Below, piece by piece: positions 52,239-61,312 of a stretch of 64,000 bases of DNA. Under the pieces are notes generated by a model. That model was not told the DNA's origin, ran no database searches, and worked only from the letters and a program-made list of their open reading frames with translations. A program made the position numbers and the translations under genes. Source of the DNA: a virus; IMG/VR virus record IMGVR_UViG_3300022920_000004, positions 35,001 to 99,000 of that record; one strand, 5' to 3'. Position 1 is the first letter of the stretch; every line of letters begins with the position of its first letter.

Positions 52239-53105
52239 ATGGGAGTAGTTAAAGAAACAAGTTTTACATTACCAGATACAAAAGTAACAGTTAAATATAT
52301 TAAAAGACGTAAGGGAATGGCAGCAGGTGAGCATATCACTAATGATCATGTTATTTCAGGAGGAATGTTAATTAATTCCACTAAGCGTTTTACAGTACCA
52401 CTACAACGTAATGGAGGATTGGCTAATATATTAACTAAAGAAGAAAAAGATTATTTAGAAGGTTCTGATGCATTGAGAGGTGCTAATTTATCTATCTATA
52501 GTGATTTTTGGAGAGACTTTTATGTTACACTTAGAAAAGAAGATAATGTATTTGATATGAGTAGACCAATGGAGTTTATTCAAGTTAGATTATTAAAAGC
52601 TTTAAAAGATCATGTGGCACCTTCATGGGCACAACGAAATGACAAGCAAAGTTATCAGTTTGTTATAGTTGCTGAAGGAGAAGAGTTTAAAGAGACTAAG
52701 AGAAAGTACGATGCTAAGAAAGAAGCCTTTAAACTATATGGTAAAGTAGAAGATGATAAAGAACAATTACTTGGAATCTTAAAGTTAATCACTAATAAAC
52801 CTTTATCAAAAGGTTCTAAATTAGATTGGATTCAAGGTCAAGTTGAAGAGTTTATTGATAATTCACCAAGAAAATTTGTTGAGTTAGTTAAAGACACTTC
52901 ATTTAATACTAAGATTTTAATTCATAGAGGGGTTGATGCTGGTGTTATACTAAAAAGATCTAATAAATACAGTACTGTAGATGGTTTATCATTATGCGAG
53001 GCAGATGAAAATCCAACTTTTGATAATGCTGTTAAGTATTTAGATAATGATAGAAATCAAGAAGTTAGATCTTTAGTGGAAGCTAAAATTAAAAACGCTG
53101 AATAA
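52239..53105 (+). CDS. Virion-associated hypothetical protein, 288 aa
   Basis: A Lys-rich mixed helix/strand protein with KAEGEEFKETKRKYD-type helices. Its place after the capsid gene suggests a head or head-tail role. Not recognised. Confidence 0.5.
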   Translation: MGVVKETSFTLPDTKVTVKYIKRRKGMAAGEHITNDHVISGGMLINSTKRFTVPLQRNGGLANILTKEEKDYLEGSDALRGANLSIYSDFWRDFYVTLRKEDNVFDMSRPMEFIQVRLLKALKDHVAPSWAQRNDKQSYQFVIVAEGEEFKETKRKYDAKKEAFKLYGKVEDDKEQLLGILKLITNKPLSKGSKLDWIQGQVEEFIDNSPRKFVELVKDTSFNTKILIHRGVDAGVILKRSNKYSTVDGLSLCEADENPTFDNAVKYLDNDRNQEVRSLVEAKIKNAE

Positions 53106-53108
53106 TAG

Positions 53109-53852
53109 ATGACTACTACAGAATTTTCAAATACGTTTGACATATTATATGATAATATAGCAAGTAAAAGTGCTCCAGGTTTGGACTTATATGAAAAATC
53201 TGTTTACTTAACAAAAGCTCAACTTGAGATAGTTAAGAATCATTATTTAAATCAGAATAAGTATCAAGCTTCATTTGAAGGTAATGAGAAGCGAAGGGTT
53301 GATTTGAAAGAATTAATTAGAAATTATGAAACAAATACGTTACTAGTTTCTAATATTGGTTTATCAAATATGTCTAAGTTTTATGAATTACCCAATGATT
53401 TATTTTTAGCAATTCAAGAGCAAGTTATTTTTAGTTCAACTACTGATACTTGTATAGATAATAAAGTTGTTAAAGTGATTCCTAAGACACATGATGAATA
53501 TAATGTGCAAATTAAAAATCCTTTTAAAAAACCAGATGAAAATGTGGTATGGAGATTGGATTATAGTAAGCAAAATAATATTGATAATGTGGAACTAATA
53601 TCCAAGTATGATATTAAAAAATATCAGTTAAGGTATATAAAATTTCCATCACCTATAATATTAACCTCATTAGTTTTAGGGGATTTTGTAGGAATGGGAT
53701 TATCTATAGATAGTCAAACTGACGAACAAACAAGTGAGTTAGATGAGAGTATTCACGATGAAATAATTAATAGAGCTGTAGAATTAGCAGTTAGAGATTA
53801 CAAAGAATCTAATTTACAAAATAAGATTCAAACAAATTTAAGAGACGAGTAA
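53109..53852 (+). CDS. Head-tail connector candidate, 247 aa
   Basis: It starts TTEFSNTFDILYDNI and continues APGLDLYEKSVYLTKAQ, a layout I recall from connector-type proteins of Bacteroides and crAss-like phages. Acidic tail. The call rests on that resemblance and gene order. Confidence 0.5.
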   Translation: MTTTEFSNTFDILYDNIASKSAPGLDLYEKSVYLTKAQLEIVKNHYLNQNKYQASFEGNEKRRVDLKELIRNYETNTLLVSNIGLSNMSKFYELPNDLFLAIQEQVIFSSTTDTCIDNKVVKVIPKTHDEYNVQIKNPFKKPDENVVWRLDYSKQNNIDNVELISKYDIKKYQLRYIKFPSPIILTSLVLGDFVGMGLSIDSQTDEQTSELDESIHDEIINRAVELAVRDYKESNLQNKIQTNLRDE

Positions 53853-53878
53853 ACAATTTTTAAACTAAATTAAAACAA

Positions 53879-54904
53879 ATGGCAGTATTTGGACCAAATC
53901 AAGTAGGTGAATTAATCGTTGGTAATGCAGTAGCGGCAGAGACTACAGTACCTACTTTTATCGCATCAGCATCTGATAAAGAAATTAAAGTATTATCAAA
54001 GAATGGTGGAGCACCTGCAGTAGGTGTGCCGTTCAACATATTACAAAAGACTAGTGGAGACTCCGCTAAGAATTTAAATTACGAATTCACAGACGTAGTT
54101 AAACCAGGACAAGTAAATAGTGTTACACTAGCAGCTTATAGCCCTGCTGTAGCTAAAGTAGTTACAGTAAGTGGATTTACAGTAGGACCTAGAGCTAATA
54201 CAACTTACGAAGTGTTAATTAGAATTACTGAAGATGGTGGTTCATTATCTACTGAAAACTTTAGGGTTATTCAAGGTTTTTATGTAACTGGCGATGATGT
54301 AACAGGTATTACTAATAATATCATAATGGATGGTATTATAGCTAATATTAATAAAGCACAAGAAAAAGAAGGTACTAACAATTTTACTTTAGCTAGAGTA
54401 GGTACAACTATTACAGTAACTGAGGTATTAAAAGCTAGTGATCCAGCAAAAGATATTGCTGATCCATTACAATTTGATGTACAAGCTTACATTAAAGGTA
54501 ATACACCTAACCCAGCTACAGGAAACACAACTAGTTATAGTGATTTATCAGTAGCTGTTACAACTGCACAAAGCGCAGGTGTAGGTACTGGTAAAGGAAT
54601 TGCTAATTATGAGTGGTTTACTAAAGGTTATAAATATGAAGTATATAGAGACACTGGTTATCCAGCTAATTTTAATACTCCGTACTACGCACAAGACCAA
54701 TCTAAAACATATAATGTAATTAGTATTAATCACTATTCTGAAAATGTTGTAGCAGGTGTTGAACGCCAACCTAAATCAATTACAGTAGCTGTAGAATTTA
54801 CAGTAGGTGATGCAGCAACTAATGCTGCTACAAACGCTGTATTAGCTGATTTAAGAACTGTTTTAGGAGCAGGTAATGTACCAGCAGATTTAGCAGTAGC
54901 TTAA
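53879..54904 (+). CDS. Major tail or tail-tube candidate, 341 aa
   Basis: Beta-rich, Thr/Ala/Val/Gly-rich with many repeat-like strands (TTYEVLIRITE, TITVTEVL). It starts MAVFGPNQVGELI. Its place after the connector and its own strong terminator suggest a highly expressed tail component. A capsid-decoration role cannot be ruled out. Confidence 0.5.
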   Translation: MAVFGPNQVGELIVGNAVAAETTVPTFIASASDKEIKVLSKNGGAPAVGVPFNILQKTSGDSAKNLNYEFTDVVKPGQVNSVTLAAYSPAVAKVVTVSGFTVGPRANTTYEVLIRITEDGGSLSTENFRVIQGFYVTGDDVTGITNNIIMDGIIANINKAQEKEGTNNFTLARVGTTITVTEVLKASDPAKDIADPLQFDVQAYIKGNTPNPATGNTTSYSDLSVAVTTAQSAGVGTGKGIANYEWFTKGYKYEVYRDTGYPANFNTPYYAQDQSKTYNVISINHYSENVVAGVERQPKSITVAVEFTVGDAATNAATNAVLADLRTVLGAGNVPADLAVA

Positions 54905-54930
54905 TCAAAATAATTAAAAATAATTAATCT

Positions 54931-54966
54931 AAGGGGTTGAGTCTTGAAACTCTTCCCCTTTTTTTA
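54931..54966 (+). terminator. Intrinsic terminator after the tail-tube-like gene
   Basis: Stem AAGGGG/CCCCTT extended by GAGT/ACTC past a TT/TT mismatch, followed by a long T-run. It resembles the terminator after the capsid gene. Confidence 0.8.
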
Positions 54967-54977
54967 TTTCAAAAAAT

Positions 54978-55595
54978 ATGATATCAATAAATATATTAAA
55001 AATAACAAATGATAGATCTACTATAAATGTATCTGTAGAAACTTCAGTGGGTAATACTATTGATTCTGCTAAATTATGGACAGATTCTACATTTAAAGAT
55101 TATACAAAAGCTATTGATATATCTAGTAAACTTGAAGGTATTAATAACAAAGAAGTATTTTCTATTAATATAGGGGATATAGGTGAAACAGGTACTTTTG
55201 ACGGTATTTATTTTATTGAATTTACAGCAACTAACGTAGTATCTATAGGGAATGCTTGTGTAGATTATGACGAACTTATTTCATTAGGGGTTGTTGCTAA
55301 TTTAGGATATTTTCAGGAATGTTTATTAGAAGATATTTTAAAAATAAACTATAATACAGATGATGTAATTAATAGTGATAAAATAACAAATATAATAAAC
55401 GTTAAAGTTTTAATGGATGCCTTGTGTATATCAATTAAATTTGGTTATTATCAAGAAGCAATTGATATATTAAATAATTTACGTAAGTTATGTAAATCTA
55501 ATACAAATTGTATTAGCTGTAATGATCTTAATACACCTACTTTTAAAACAGGTTTAAATTTTGGCATTTTAGATGATAATATAATACTAATATAA
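54978..55595 (+). CDS. Hypothetical protein, 205 aa (tail region)
   Basis: It has a strand-rich N-terminal half, then a helical region with several Cys (CLLEDIL, LCKSNTNCISC). Function unknown; next to the tail genes. Confidence 0.55.
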   Translation: MISINILKITNDRSTINVSVETSVGNTIDSAKLWTDSTFKDYTKAIDISSKLEGINNKEVFSINIGDIGETGTFDGIYFIEFTATNVVSIGNACVDYDELISLGVVANLGYFQECLLEDILKINYNTDDVINSDKITNIINVKVLMDALCISIKFGYYQEAIDILNNLRKLCKSNTNCISCNDLNTPTFKTGLNFGILDDNIILI

Positions 55596-55822
55596 TGGAC
55601 GAAATTAAAAATGGAAAAATATTAGTAGCAAATTCTATTAACGCAATAAATTATGCTAAACAATATGGTGAGATGAATTTAAAAAATATTTATTTATTAA
55701 ATATTGTAAATGAATTATTAACTAATTTAGGAAGTATTACTTTTGAAGAAAAACAATGTTTAGATACTTTATATAACTATATACGATACAACAATGTGCG
55801 AGGGAGATATAAAATCATTTAA
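55595..55822 (+). CDS. Small hypothetical protein, 75 aa
   Basis: A helical, Asn/Leu-rich protein sharing its start base with the previous stop (TAATG). It overlaps the next gene by 29 nt. Confidence 0.5.
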   Translation: MDEIKNGKILVANSINAINYAKQYGEMNLKNIYLLNIVNELLTNLGSITFEEKQCLDTLYNYIRYNNVRGRYKII

Positions 55823-56555
55823 TAGTATAGTAGGACAAAAAGACTCTTGTAATAATTTACCATTAGGAATAAAAAATATAATTCCTAGCGTAGATAGTAA
55901 TAGTAAGTACATAGAAGGAGATTACCAATTTGTATTAGGGGATTTTACTAAAAACTTTACAACTTCAGATGGAAGCACGTTTAATACAACTCGTATAGTA
56001 AGTCTTCCTAATGAAGGTGTTATAAAATTTAATAATATTTCAATAACAAATGATTTTGAATTTGATTTAAAAGATATAAGTAAACTTATATATATATTAA
56101 ATGGTTATATTAATTCTTTTACACAAAATTTTACATTTCAAACAAGTAATAATAATTTAAATAAATATTTTAGTAACATGGCTACATTTACATTTAATAT
56201 AAATGAGTACGTAAATTTACCTCCAACAGCAGTGGGAGATAACTCAGTAACAATTGAAAATGCTGCTACATATACTTTTTCACCAGCAGATTTTACAACT
56301 AATACAACCCCAGCTTATAGTGATCCAGAAGGTGATGCTGCTGCAAATCTTAAAGTTTTAACTTTACCTACAGATGGTACTCTTAAATTTAACAATGTCG
56401 ATGTTACTGTAAATCAAATAATACCTTTTACAGGAGCTACAAGTATAACATCTGGAGCATTACAATTTATTGCTTCTCAAGTTAATGATGATGCTGATGT
56501 AGAGACATTCACATTTCAAATATCTGATGCAGGTTCTAATACTTTTGTAGGATAA
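55794..56555 (+). CDS. Tail beta-sandwich repeat protein, 253 aa
   Basis: Two cadherin-like modules (about 35-135 and 143-253), each with a DFTxNFT or DFTTNTTP start, a glycine hairpin (LPNEGVIKFNNI, LPTDGTLKFNNV) and an FTFQxS strand. Between them is MATFTFNINEYVN, matching the start of the following gene. Likely a virion surface protein. Confidence 0.6.
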   Translation: MCEGDIKSFNSIVGQKDSCNNLPLGIKNIIPSVDSNSKYIEGDYQFVLGDFTKNFTTSDGSTFNTTRIVSLPNEGVIKFNNISITNDFEFDLKDISKLIYILNGYINSFTQNFTFQTSNNNLNKYFSNMATFTFNINEYVNLPPTAVGDNSVTIENAATYTFSPADFTTNTTPAYSDPEGDAAANLKVLTLPTDGTLKFNNVDVTVNQIIPFTGATSITSGALQFIASQVNDDADVETFTFQISDAGSNTFVG

Positions 56556-56929
56556 TGGCAACTTTTACAATAAATATAAATGAAAATGTAAATATAGATT
56601 CTCAAATAACTACAGCTACCGTAAGTACAGCGTGTGACTCAGGAATGGTTGTTAGAGTAACTGTACCTGCAGGAGAAACACGAACTGTAAGTGTAATTAA
56701 AACAGGTTCTGCAAACTATGTGGGTGTAAATAGTAGTGGAATAACTGCCGATATAATACCATTAGTAGATGTGGTAGAACAAGTTATTAGTACTACAACT
56801 AGTTATGGTTTAATATTAGATGCTGAACCTGGAGATGGATCTGGTTCATCTTCTATAACTATTAGTACAGTGGGAGGTAACTCTATACAATTAAATAGAA
56901 CTCACCATTCTACACCTACATTCTGTTAA
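56555..56929 (+). CDS. Tail beta-sandwich protein, 124 aa
   Basis: It starts MATFTININENVN, the same module boundary as inside the 253-aa protein, and continues with strands and a Cys-containing end. It looks like a module split from the upstream gene by a stop (TAATG junction). Confidence 0.6.
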   Translation: MATFTININENVNIDSQITTATVSTACDSGMVVRVTVPAGETRTVSVIKTGSANYVGVNSSGITADIIPLVDVVEQVISTTTSYGLILDAEPGDGSGSSSITISTVGGNSIQLNRTHHSTPTFC

Positions 56930-56951
56930 TATAAATATAAATAAAATTAAT

Positions 56952-59672
56952 ATGGCAATGACTTGCGACGAAATAAACCAAGTAGCTTCTGAATTAAAAA
57001 TGAAGTTTGAAGCTGGTATGAAACTAAGTGCTAATGATTTAGATTTATTAGTAGAATTAACATTAGCAGCAAGAGATTGTAGTGGTGAAGTTATTTCTAT
57101 TGATTCATCTCATTACAAAGAACCTCTAAATACAATAACAGATTTAACTAATTTAAACTATTTATTGTTAACAGATCAAGAAAGACATTATGTTAAAGAA
57201 ACTAATGTAGAATATATTTGGCAAGCAGAAGCTACTCAAGGACAATATGAGCCGTTTGACAAAGGAGTTAATACACAAGGTTTTTGGTTAAAAATGGATT
57301 ATATTTCTACTATTTTAGACACAGAAGATATAAAAGTTGAGGGAAGTGGCTTATTGTTATCAGATAGAGATAAAACGGTTGATTCTTTAGGTTATAAAAT
57401 TATAAGAAGTGACTTTGATTTTACTGATATTCCAGTTGGATATGATAATTCAATTTGGGAAATTAGACATTTTCACGATTTAGGTGGTTCAACAATCTCT
57501 TTACCTACAAACGTAACACTAAAGTTTAATGGTGGTAAATTAGAAAATGGCACTTTTCATTGTAATAATACAACATTCAAAGAGCCAAATTTAAGTGGTG
57601 TATATATTAGAGATTTAGTAGGAAATTTAGCTATTAAGTCAAGTTATGAAAACACTTCTTTTATAGAAACTGATATTGCAACAGACTTTATAGATTTAAG
57701 AGGCACGACAAACACTATAAATAAAATTTATATTAAAGGCATTAATTTTTCAAATATTAGAAATGTTTTATATACAGATTCAACTATTGATTTTATAGAT
57801 TTTAGTGATAATAAATTAAATAATATAATAAATGGTGTTGGGGCTACTTCTTGGAAAAGCAATAGAAACTCTATTTTAAACAGTCTTATCGCTACTGGTA
57901 ATAGGTTTGAAAATTATGGGGGTGGCTTAAACTTATTTTCCTTGGTGAAGAACTCCGTAATAAATAGCAACATTTTCATAAATGGCACAGCGTATGGCTA
58001 TCAATCAGCAATCAGAGTAGGGGAATCAGATTTGCCAGATAATAATGCTGATTATGACACATTTGCAGCATATAGGGCAGCAGCAAAGCGTTGTGTTGTT
58101 TCTAATAATATAATTGATAACTATGTAGCAAACTCACCGATAGGCACAAGGTCTATCGTTAATGGTGTTACAGTTACTGGGTGTTCAGAGGTGATTATTA
58201 CTAATAATGTATTTTCAAATATCTCTAAAACAAATAAAGATGAAAATGATGGTCACGCTGGAGCTGTTTATGTTAAAGCAGAAAAATGTTTAATAGATGG
58301 AAATATAATTACTGATTGTGGGGGTACTGAATCGGTAATAATGGTTAAAGGTGGAGCAACTGTTTTTAAATCTGGGTCAAGAACTCAATACCCCAAAAGT
58401 GATAAAGTTTCTGTAACAAACAATAAAATTTATTTTACAGATAACACTATACCTAATCAAGGTGGTATAAAGGTGTTTTCATCAATGACAAATAACATTA
58501 GTAACAACGACATTATTGGAGCTACCAATATAGCCATAGAAACCCCAATATGTTTAAATACTATTGTTCAAAACAACAGAATTTTAAAGTTTAATTTTTC
58601 ACGAGTTATAAATCTCACTAATATTTCGGAAGTGAATAGTGAGCATGATGTTACTTATGATGGTTTATATTTAGATTCTGAAAATTGCGTTGTAGATGGA
58701 AACTTCATCGAAACTGCTAGTGTAATTGATTTTGTTTTAAGTTACTCTTCATTATTTGTGGGGATAGCTTTTCAAAATATACAATACTTTAAAAATTTAA
58801 GTGTAACAAATAACGACATTAACCTGTTAGGGGATGATAGTTTTCCATTATTAACAAACTGTTTATACTTTGTTTTAGAGTCTTATAGTTTACCTTTGGT
58901 AGAATCAGAAGATATAAATATATCAAATAATAATTTCAGAATTTCTAATTCAGATAATAGAGCTTGGTTTTTATCTTTGTATGATTCTAACGAAGGTCAT
59001 ATATTAAATAATTTTAGTATAAAAAATAACACATTAATAAAAGCAGATAATTTATTGAGGGAACGGTCAAGTATTAATTCAATAACCGCTTTACGATATT
59101 TAGGCAAAAACAGTGTTATTAAAGACAATGATGCACCCACTGGAAATGATAAAGAATTGCTAGTTGGTAACATTGCTGGTTCAATTTTTTACGAAGTTGA
59201 TTTATCTACATTAGCCGTAGGTGATAACTTTATAGATATAACTGAAATTCCTTCAAACACTTATACTTCTGTATCTGTATATTATACTGGGTTAAATATA
59301 GTAGGTTCTAGCTTACTAAATATAGGTTATTCAACAGAGGATGAAACTTCTGGTTCTACTGTTGGAGGAGTTACATTAAATGACACTTTACCAAACACAG
59401 ATGTATTGAGAATAGTTAAGTTAAATACTGTTTTTAATAGAAATTACAATAGAAATATTTTACGGATAGTTGTAGGTTCTGGAGCAACAATGCCTTTTTC
59501 TGGAAGAATGAGTATAGCGTTTAAAACAGACACTATTTTGCAAGCAAGTGAAGTTGCTGAAGTTGCAACAACAGCAAGTGGTACTTATGATGCAACGCAA
59601 GTAAATTCTATCATAACAGAGTTGAGAGATTTAAAAACTAAAATGAAAAACGCTGGTTTACTTTTAGGTTAA
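56952..59672 (+). CDS. Beta-helix tail spike or fibre, 906 aa
   Basis: A helical N-terminal part (1-60) is followed by a long right-handed beta-helix region (about 150-720) with many NNxI and SVISNNI-type turns, then a C-terminal beta domain and a short helical end. Probably binds or cuts a surface polysaccharide. No catalytic residues could be named. Confidence 0.75.
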   Translation: MAMTCDEINQVASELKMKFEAGMKLSANDLDLLVELTLAARDCSGEVISIDSSHYKEPLNTITDLTNLNYLLLTDQERHYVKETNVEYIWQAEATQGQYEPFDKGVNTQGFWLKMDYISTILDTEDIKVEGSGLLLSDRDKTVDSLGYKIIRSDFDFTDIPVGYDNSIWEIRHFHDLGGSTISLPTNVTLKFNGGKLENGTFHCNNTTFKEPNLSGVYIRDLVGNLAIKSSYENTSFIETDIATDFIDLRGTTNTINKIYIKGINFSNIRNVLYTDSTIDFIDFSDNKLNNIINGVGATSWKSNRNSILNSLIATGNRFENYGGGLNLFSLVKNSVINSNIFINGTAYGYQSAIRVGESDLPDNNADYDTFAAYRAAAKRCVVSNNIIDNYVANSPIGTRSIVNGVTVTGCSEVIITNNVFSNISKTNKDENDGHAGAVYVKAEKCLIDGNIITDCGGTESVIMVKGGATVFKSGSRTQYPKSDKVSVTNNKIYFTDNTIPNQGGIKVFSSMTNNISNNDIIGATNIAIETPICLNTIVQNNRILKFNFSRVINLTNISEVNSEHDVTYDGLYLDSENCVVDGNFIETASVIDFVLSYSSLFVGIAFQNIQYFKNLSVTNNDINLLGDDSFPLLTNCLYFVLESYSLPLVESEDINISNNNFRISNSDNRAWFLSLYDSNEGHILNNFSIKNNTLIKADNLLRERSSINSITALRYLGKNSVIKDNDAPTGNDKELLVGNIAGSIFYEVDLSTLAVGDNFIDITEIPSNTYTSVSVYYTGLNIVGSSLLNIGYSTEDETSGSTVGGVTLNDTLPNTDVLRIVKLNTVFNRNYNRNILRIVVGSGATMPFSGRMSIAFKTDTILQASEVAEVATTASGTYDATQVNSIITELRDLKTKMKNAGLLLG

Positions 59673-59746
59673 AAAAAACAAACAATCAAAATATGTACAG
59701 TAACCCACAAGCAGCAGTAGGATTAAGTAAATTAAAAAAACGGGTG

Positions 59747-59770
59747 GGTAAAACTACCCATTAAAACAAA
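59747..59770 (+). terminator. Short hairpin after the spike gene, possible terminator
   Basis: Stem GTGGGTA/TACCCAT with a 4-nt loop; only a weak A/T run follows. Termination is uncertain. Ends are approximate. Confidence 0.35.
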
Positions 59771-59793
59771 TCAAATATAAAAATAAACAAACT

Positions 59794-60288
59794 ATGAACG
59801 CTACTCCACACACAGTAATAGGTTATTCAATGATTAAACTAGCAGGTGGCAATCCATTAGGTTGCCTACTTGCTTTTACTAGTCATTTAGTAGCTGACTA
59901 TGTAAATGAAAATGGTTTAAAAACTACTAAACAAAGAATACTTTTTGATGTACTTCCTACTATAATTTTGTTTATTGCGAGTTATTTTTATGGGGGAGTA
60001 GATGAAGCTTATAAAGTGTTTCTAGGTAGTGTATTTGGAAATTTACCAGACTTAATAGATAAGAAAGGATATTTCAAGTATTGGTATCCTGGAGTTCAAA
60101 AATCCTTACCTAAACTTGTTTTCTATTTAGAAAGTAAAGCAAAAATAAAAGATTTCATAAATTGGGCAATGATTCCAACTGAATATTTACATTTTCAAAA
60201 AATAATTTTCAACCCTAAACCTATAGTAGTTAAGTGGCAAGGTTATGCAATGGTATTAATCGTATTAAGTATGTACTATTTTAAATAA
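59794..60288 (+). CDS. Membrane protein, 164 aa
   Basis: It begins TPHTVIGYSMIKLAGG and has three to four hydrophobic segments (VLPTIILFIASYFYGG, YAMVLIVLSMYYF). The TPHTVIG and SHLVADYV segments recall YdjM-type (DUF457) membrane hydrolases, weakly. Its place among tail genes could also suit a lysis role. Function unknown. Confidence 0.5.
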   Translation: MNATPHTVIGYSMIKLAGGNPLGCLLAFTSHLVADYVNENGLKTTKQRILFDVLPTIILFIASYFYGGVDEAYKVFLGSVFGNLPDLIDKKGYFKYWYPGVQKSLPKLVFYLESKAKIKDFINWAMIPTEYLHFQKIIFNPKPIVVKWQGYAMVLIVLSMYYFK

Positions 60289-60339
60289 ACAAAAAAATAC
60301 CTTATATTATAAATCCAATAATAAAATTAAAAGTATAAT

Positions 60340-61308
60340 ATGTATAGAATAAAAATATCAGGAAATTTTTTAGTAATATTAAATGAAACTGACCAATCAG
60401 AACATGCTCGACATCCTTTAAGGGATGCTGATTATGAACCATTTGATGAATTAACAGATAATCCTTTAATTAGGTTTACTGGTATTAATAAATCTTTTGG
60501 TATTAAAGCTGGTAATAAATCTGAGTTTAGATTTAATGAATTATTAGATGATGCTGGCGTAGCTTTCACATCATTTAGTGTATTAAGTGATCTTTTAGAT
60601 AATAATCTGGGAAAGTCTAGCCCCGTAGGTGGGGCTAATGAATATGATGATGGCAGATCAGGCTACTCTCATACAGGAGCTTTTGCAGGCAAACCTACAT
60701 CTAACAATTATGTATGGCAAGCAGGAGCAGGTATTAACTACACACAAGCTGACGTAAATGCAGGAACATTTAAGGTATTTAGCCTTGATAGAGCTGTACA
60801 CGAAGCAGTAGATAATCCTTATTGGACTAGCCCTGCACCTACAGGTCAAGGAGGAATAGGTCTTTTTGAAGGAGAACACCTACCTTATGGTGTGACTACC
60901 TTAGTAGATTATGACTATGATTATGATACTAACTACCCTACGTCAAGTGGAACAGGTTTTGAGGGTTCTACAGGTAGAATAAAGCTAAATGAAATAAAGG
61001 TAGGAGACCAATTAAGAGTAAGATTTGACTTTAACATCATACCTCAGATATCTAACACAACTGTAGAGCCAGCATTATGGTATTCTAACAGGGATGATAA
61101 CGATGATATTACGTTTACCTTCCCGTTAACAGCACAGCCTATATTCTTCGGAGCAGGTTCTGTTGCTAAAACATACCTAAATAGGGTGGAAATTAGTGCT
61201 TGGATTACTTCAGACGAAGACATCAATGCACTTACGTTACCTGCTATCAAGTCAGACAACCCTGTGATAGTACAACCTTTAGGACTACTAATAACTATTA
61301 TAAGATAA
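60340..61308 (+). CDS. Tail or fibre protein, 322 aa
   Basis: A beta-rich protein with no helical coiled coil, starting MYRIKISGNF. From about residue 85 the coding is visibly less AT-rich than the genes before it. It precedes a larger fibre gene by 4 nt. Confidence 0.55.
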   Translation: MYRIKISGNFLVILNETDQSEHARHPLRDADYEPFDELTDNPLIRFTGINKSFGIKAGNKSEFRFNELLDDAGVAFTSFSVLSDLLDNNLGKSSPVGGANEYDDGRSGYSHTGAFAGKPTSNNYVWQAGAGINYTQADVNAGTFKVFSLDRAVHEAVDNPYWTSPAPTGQGGIGLFEGEHLPYGVTTLVDYDYDYDTNYPTSSGTGFEGSTGRIKLNEIKVGDQLRVRFDFNIIPQISNTTVEPALWYSNRDDNDDITFTFPLTAQPIFFGAGSVAKTYLNRVEISAWITSDEDINALTLPAIKSDNPVIVQPLGLLITIIR

Positions 61309-61312
61309 TTTT

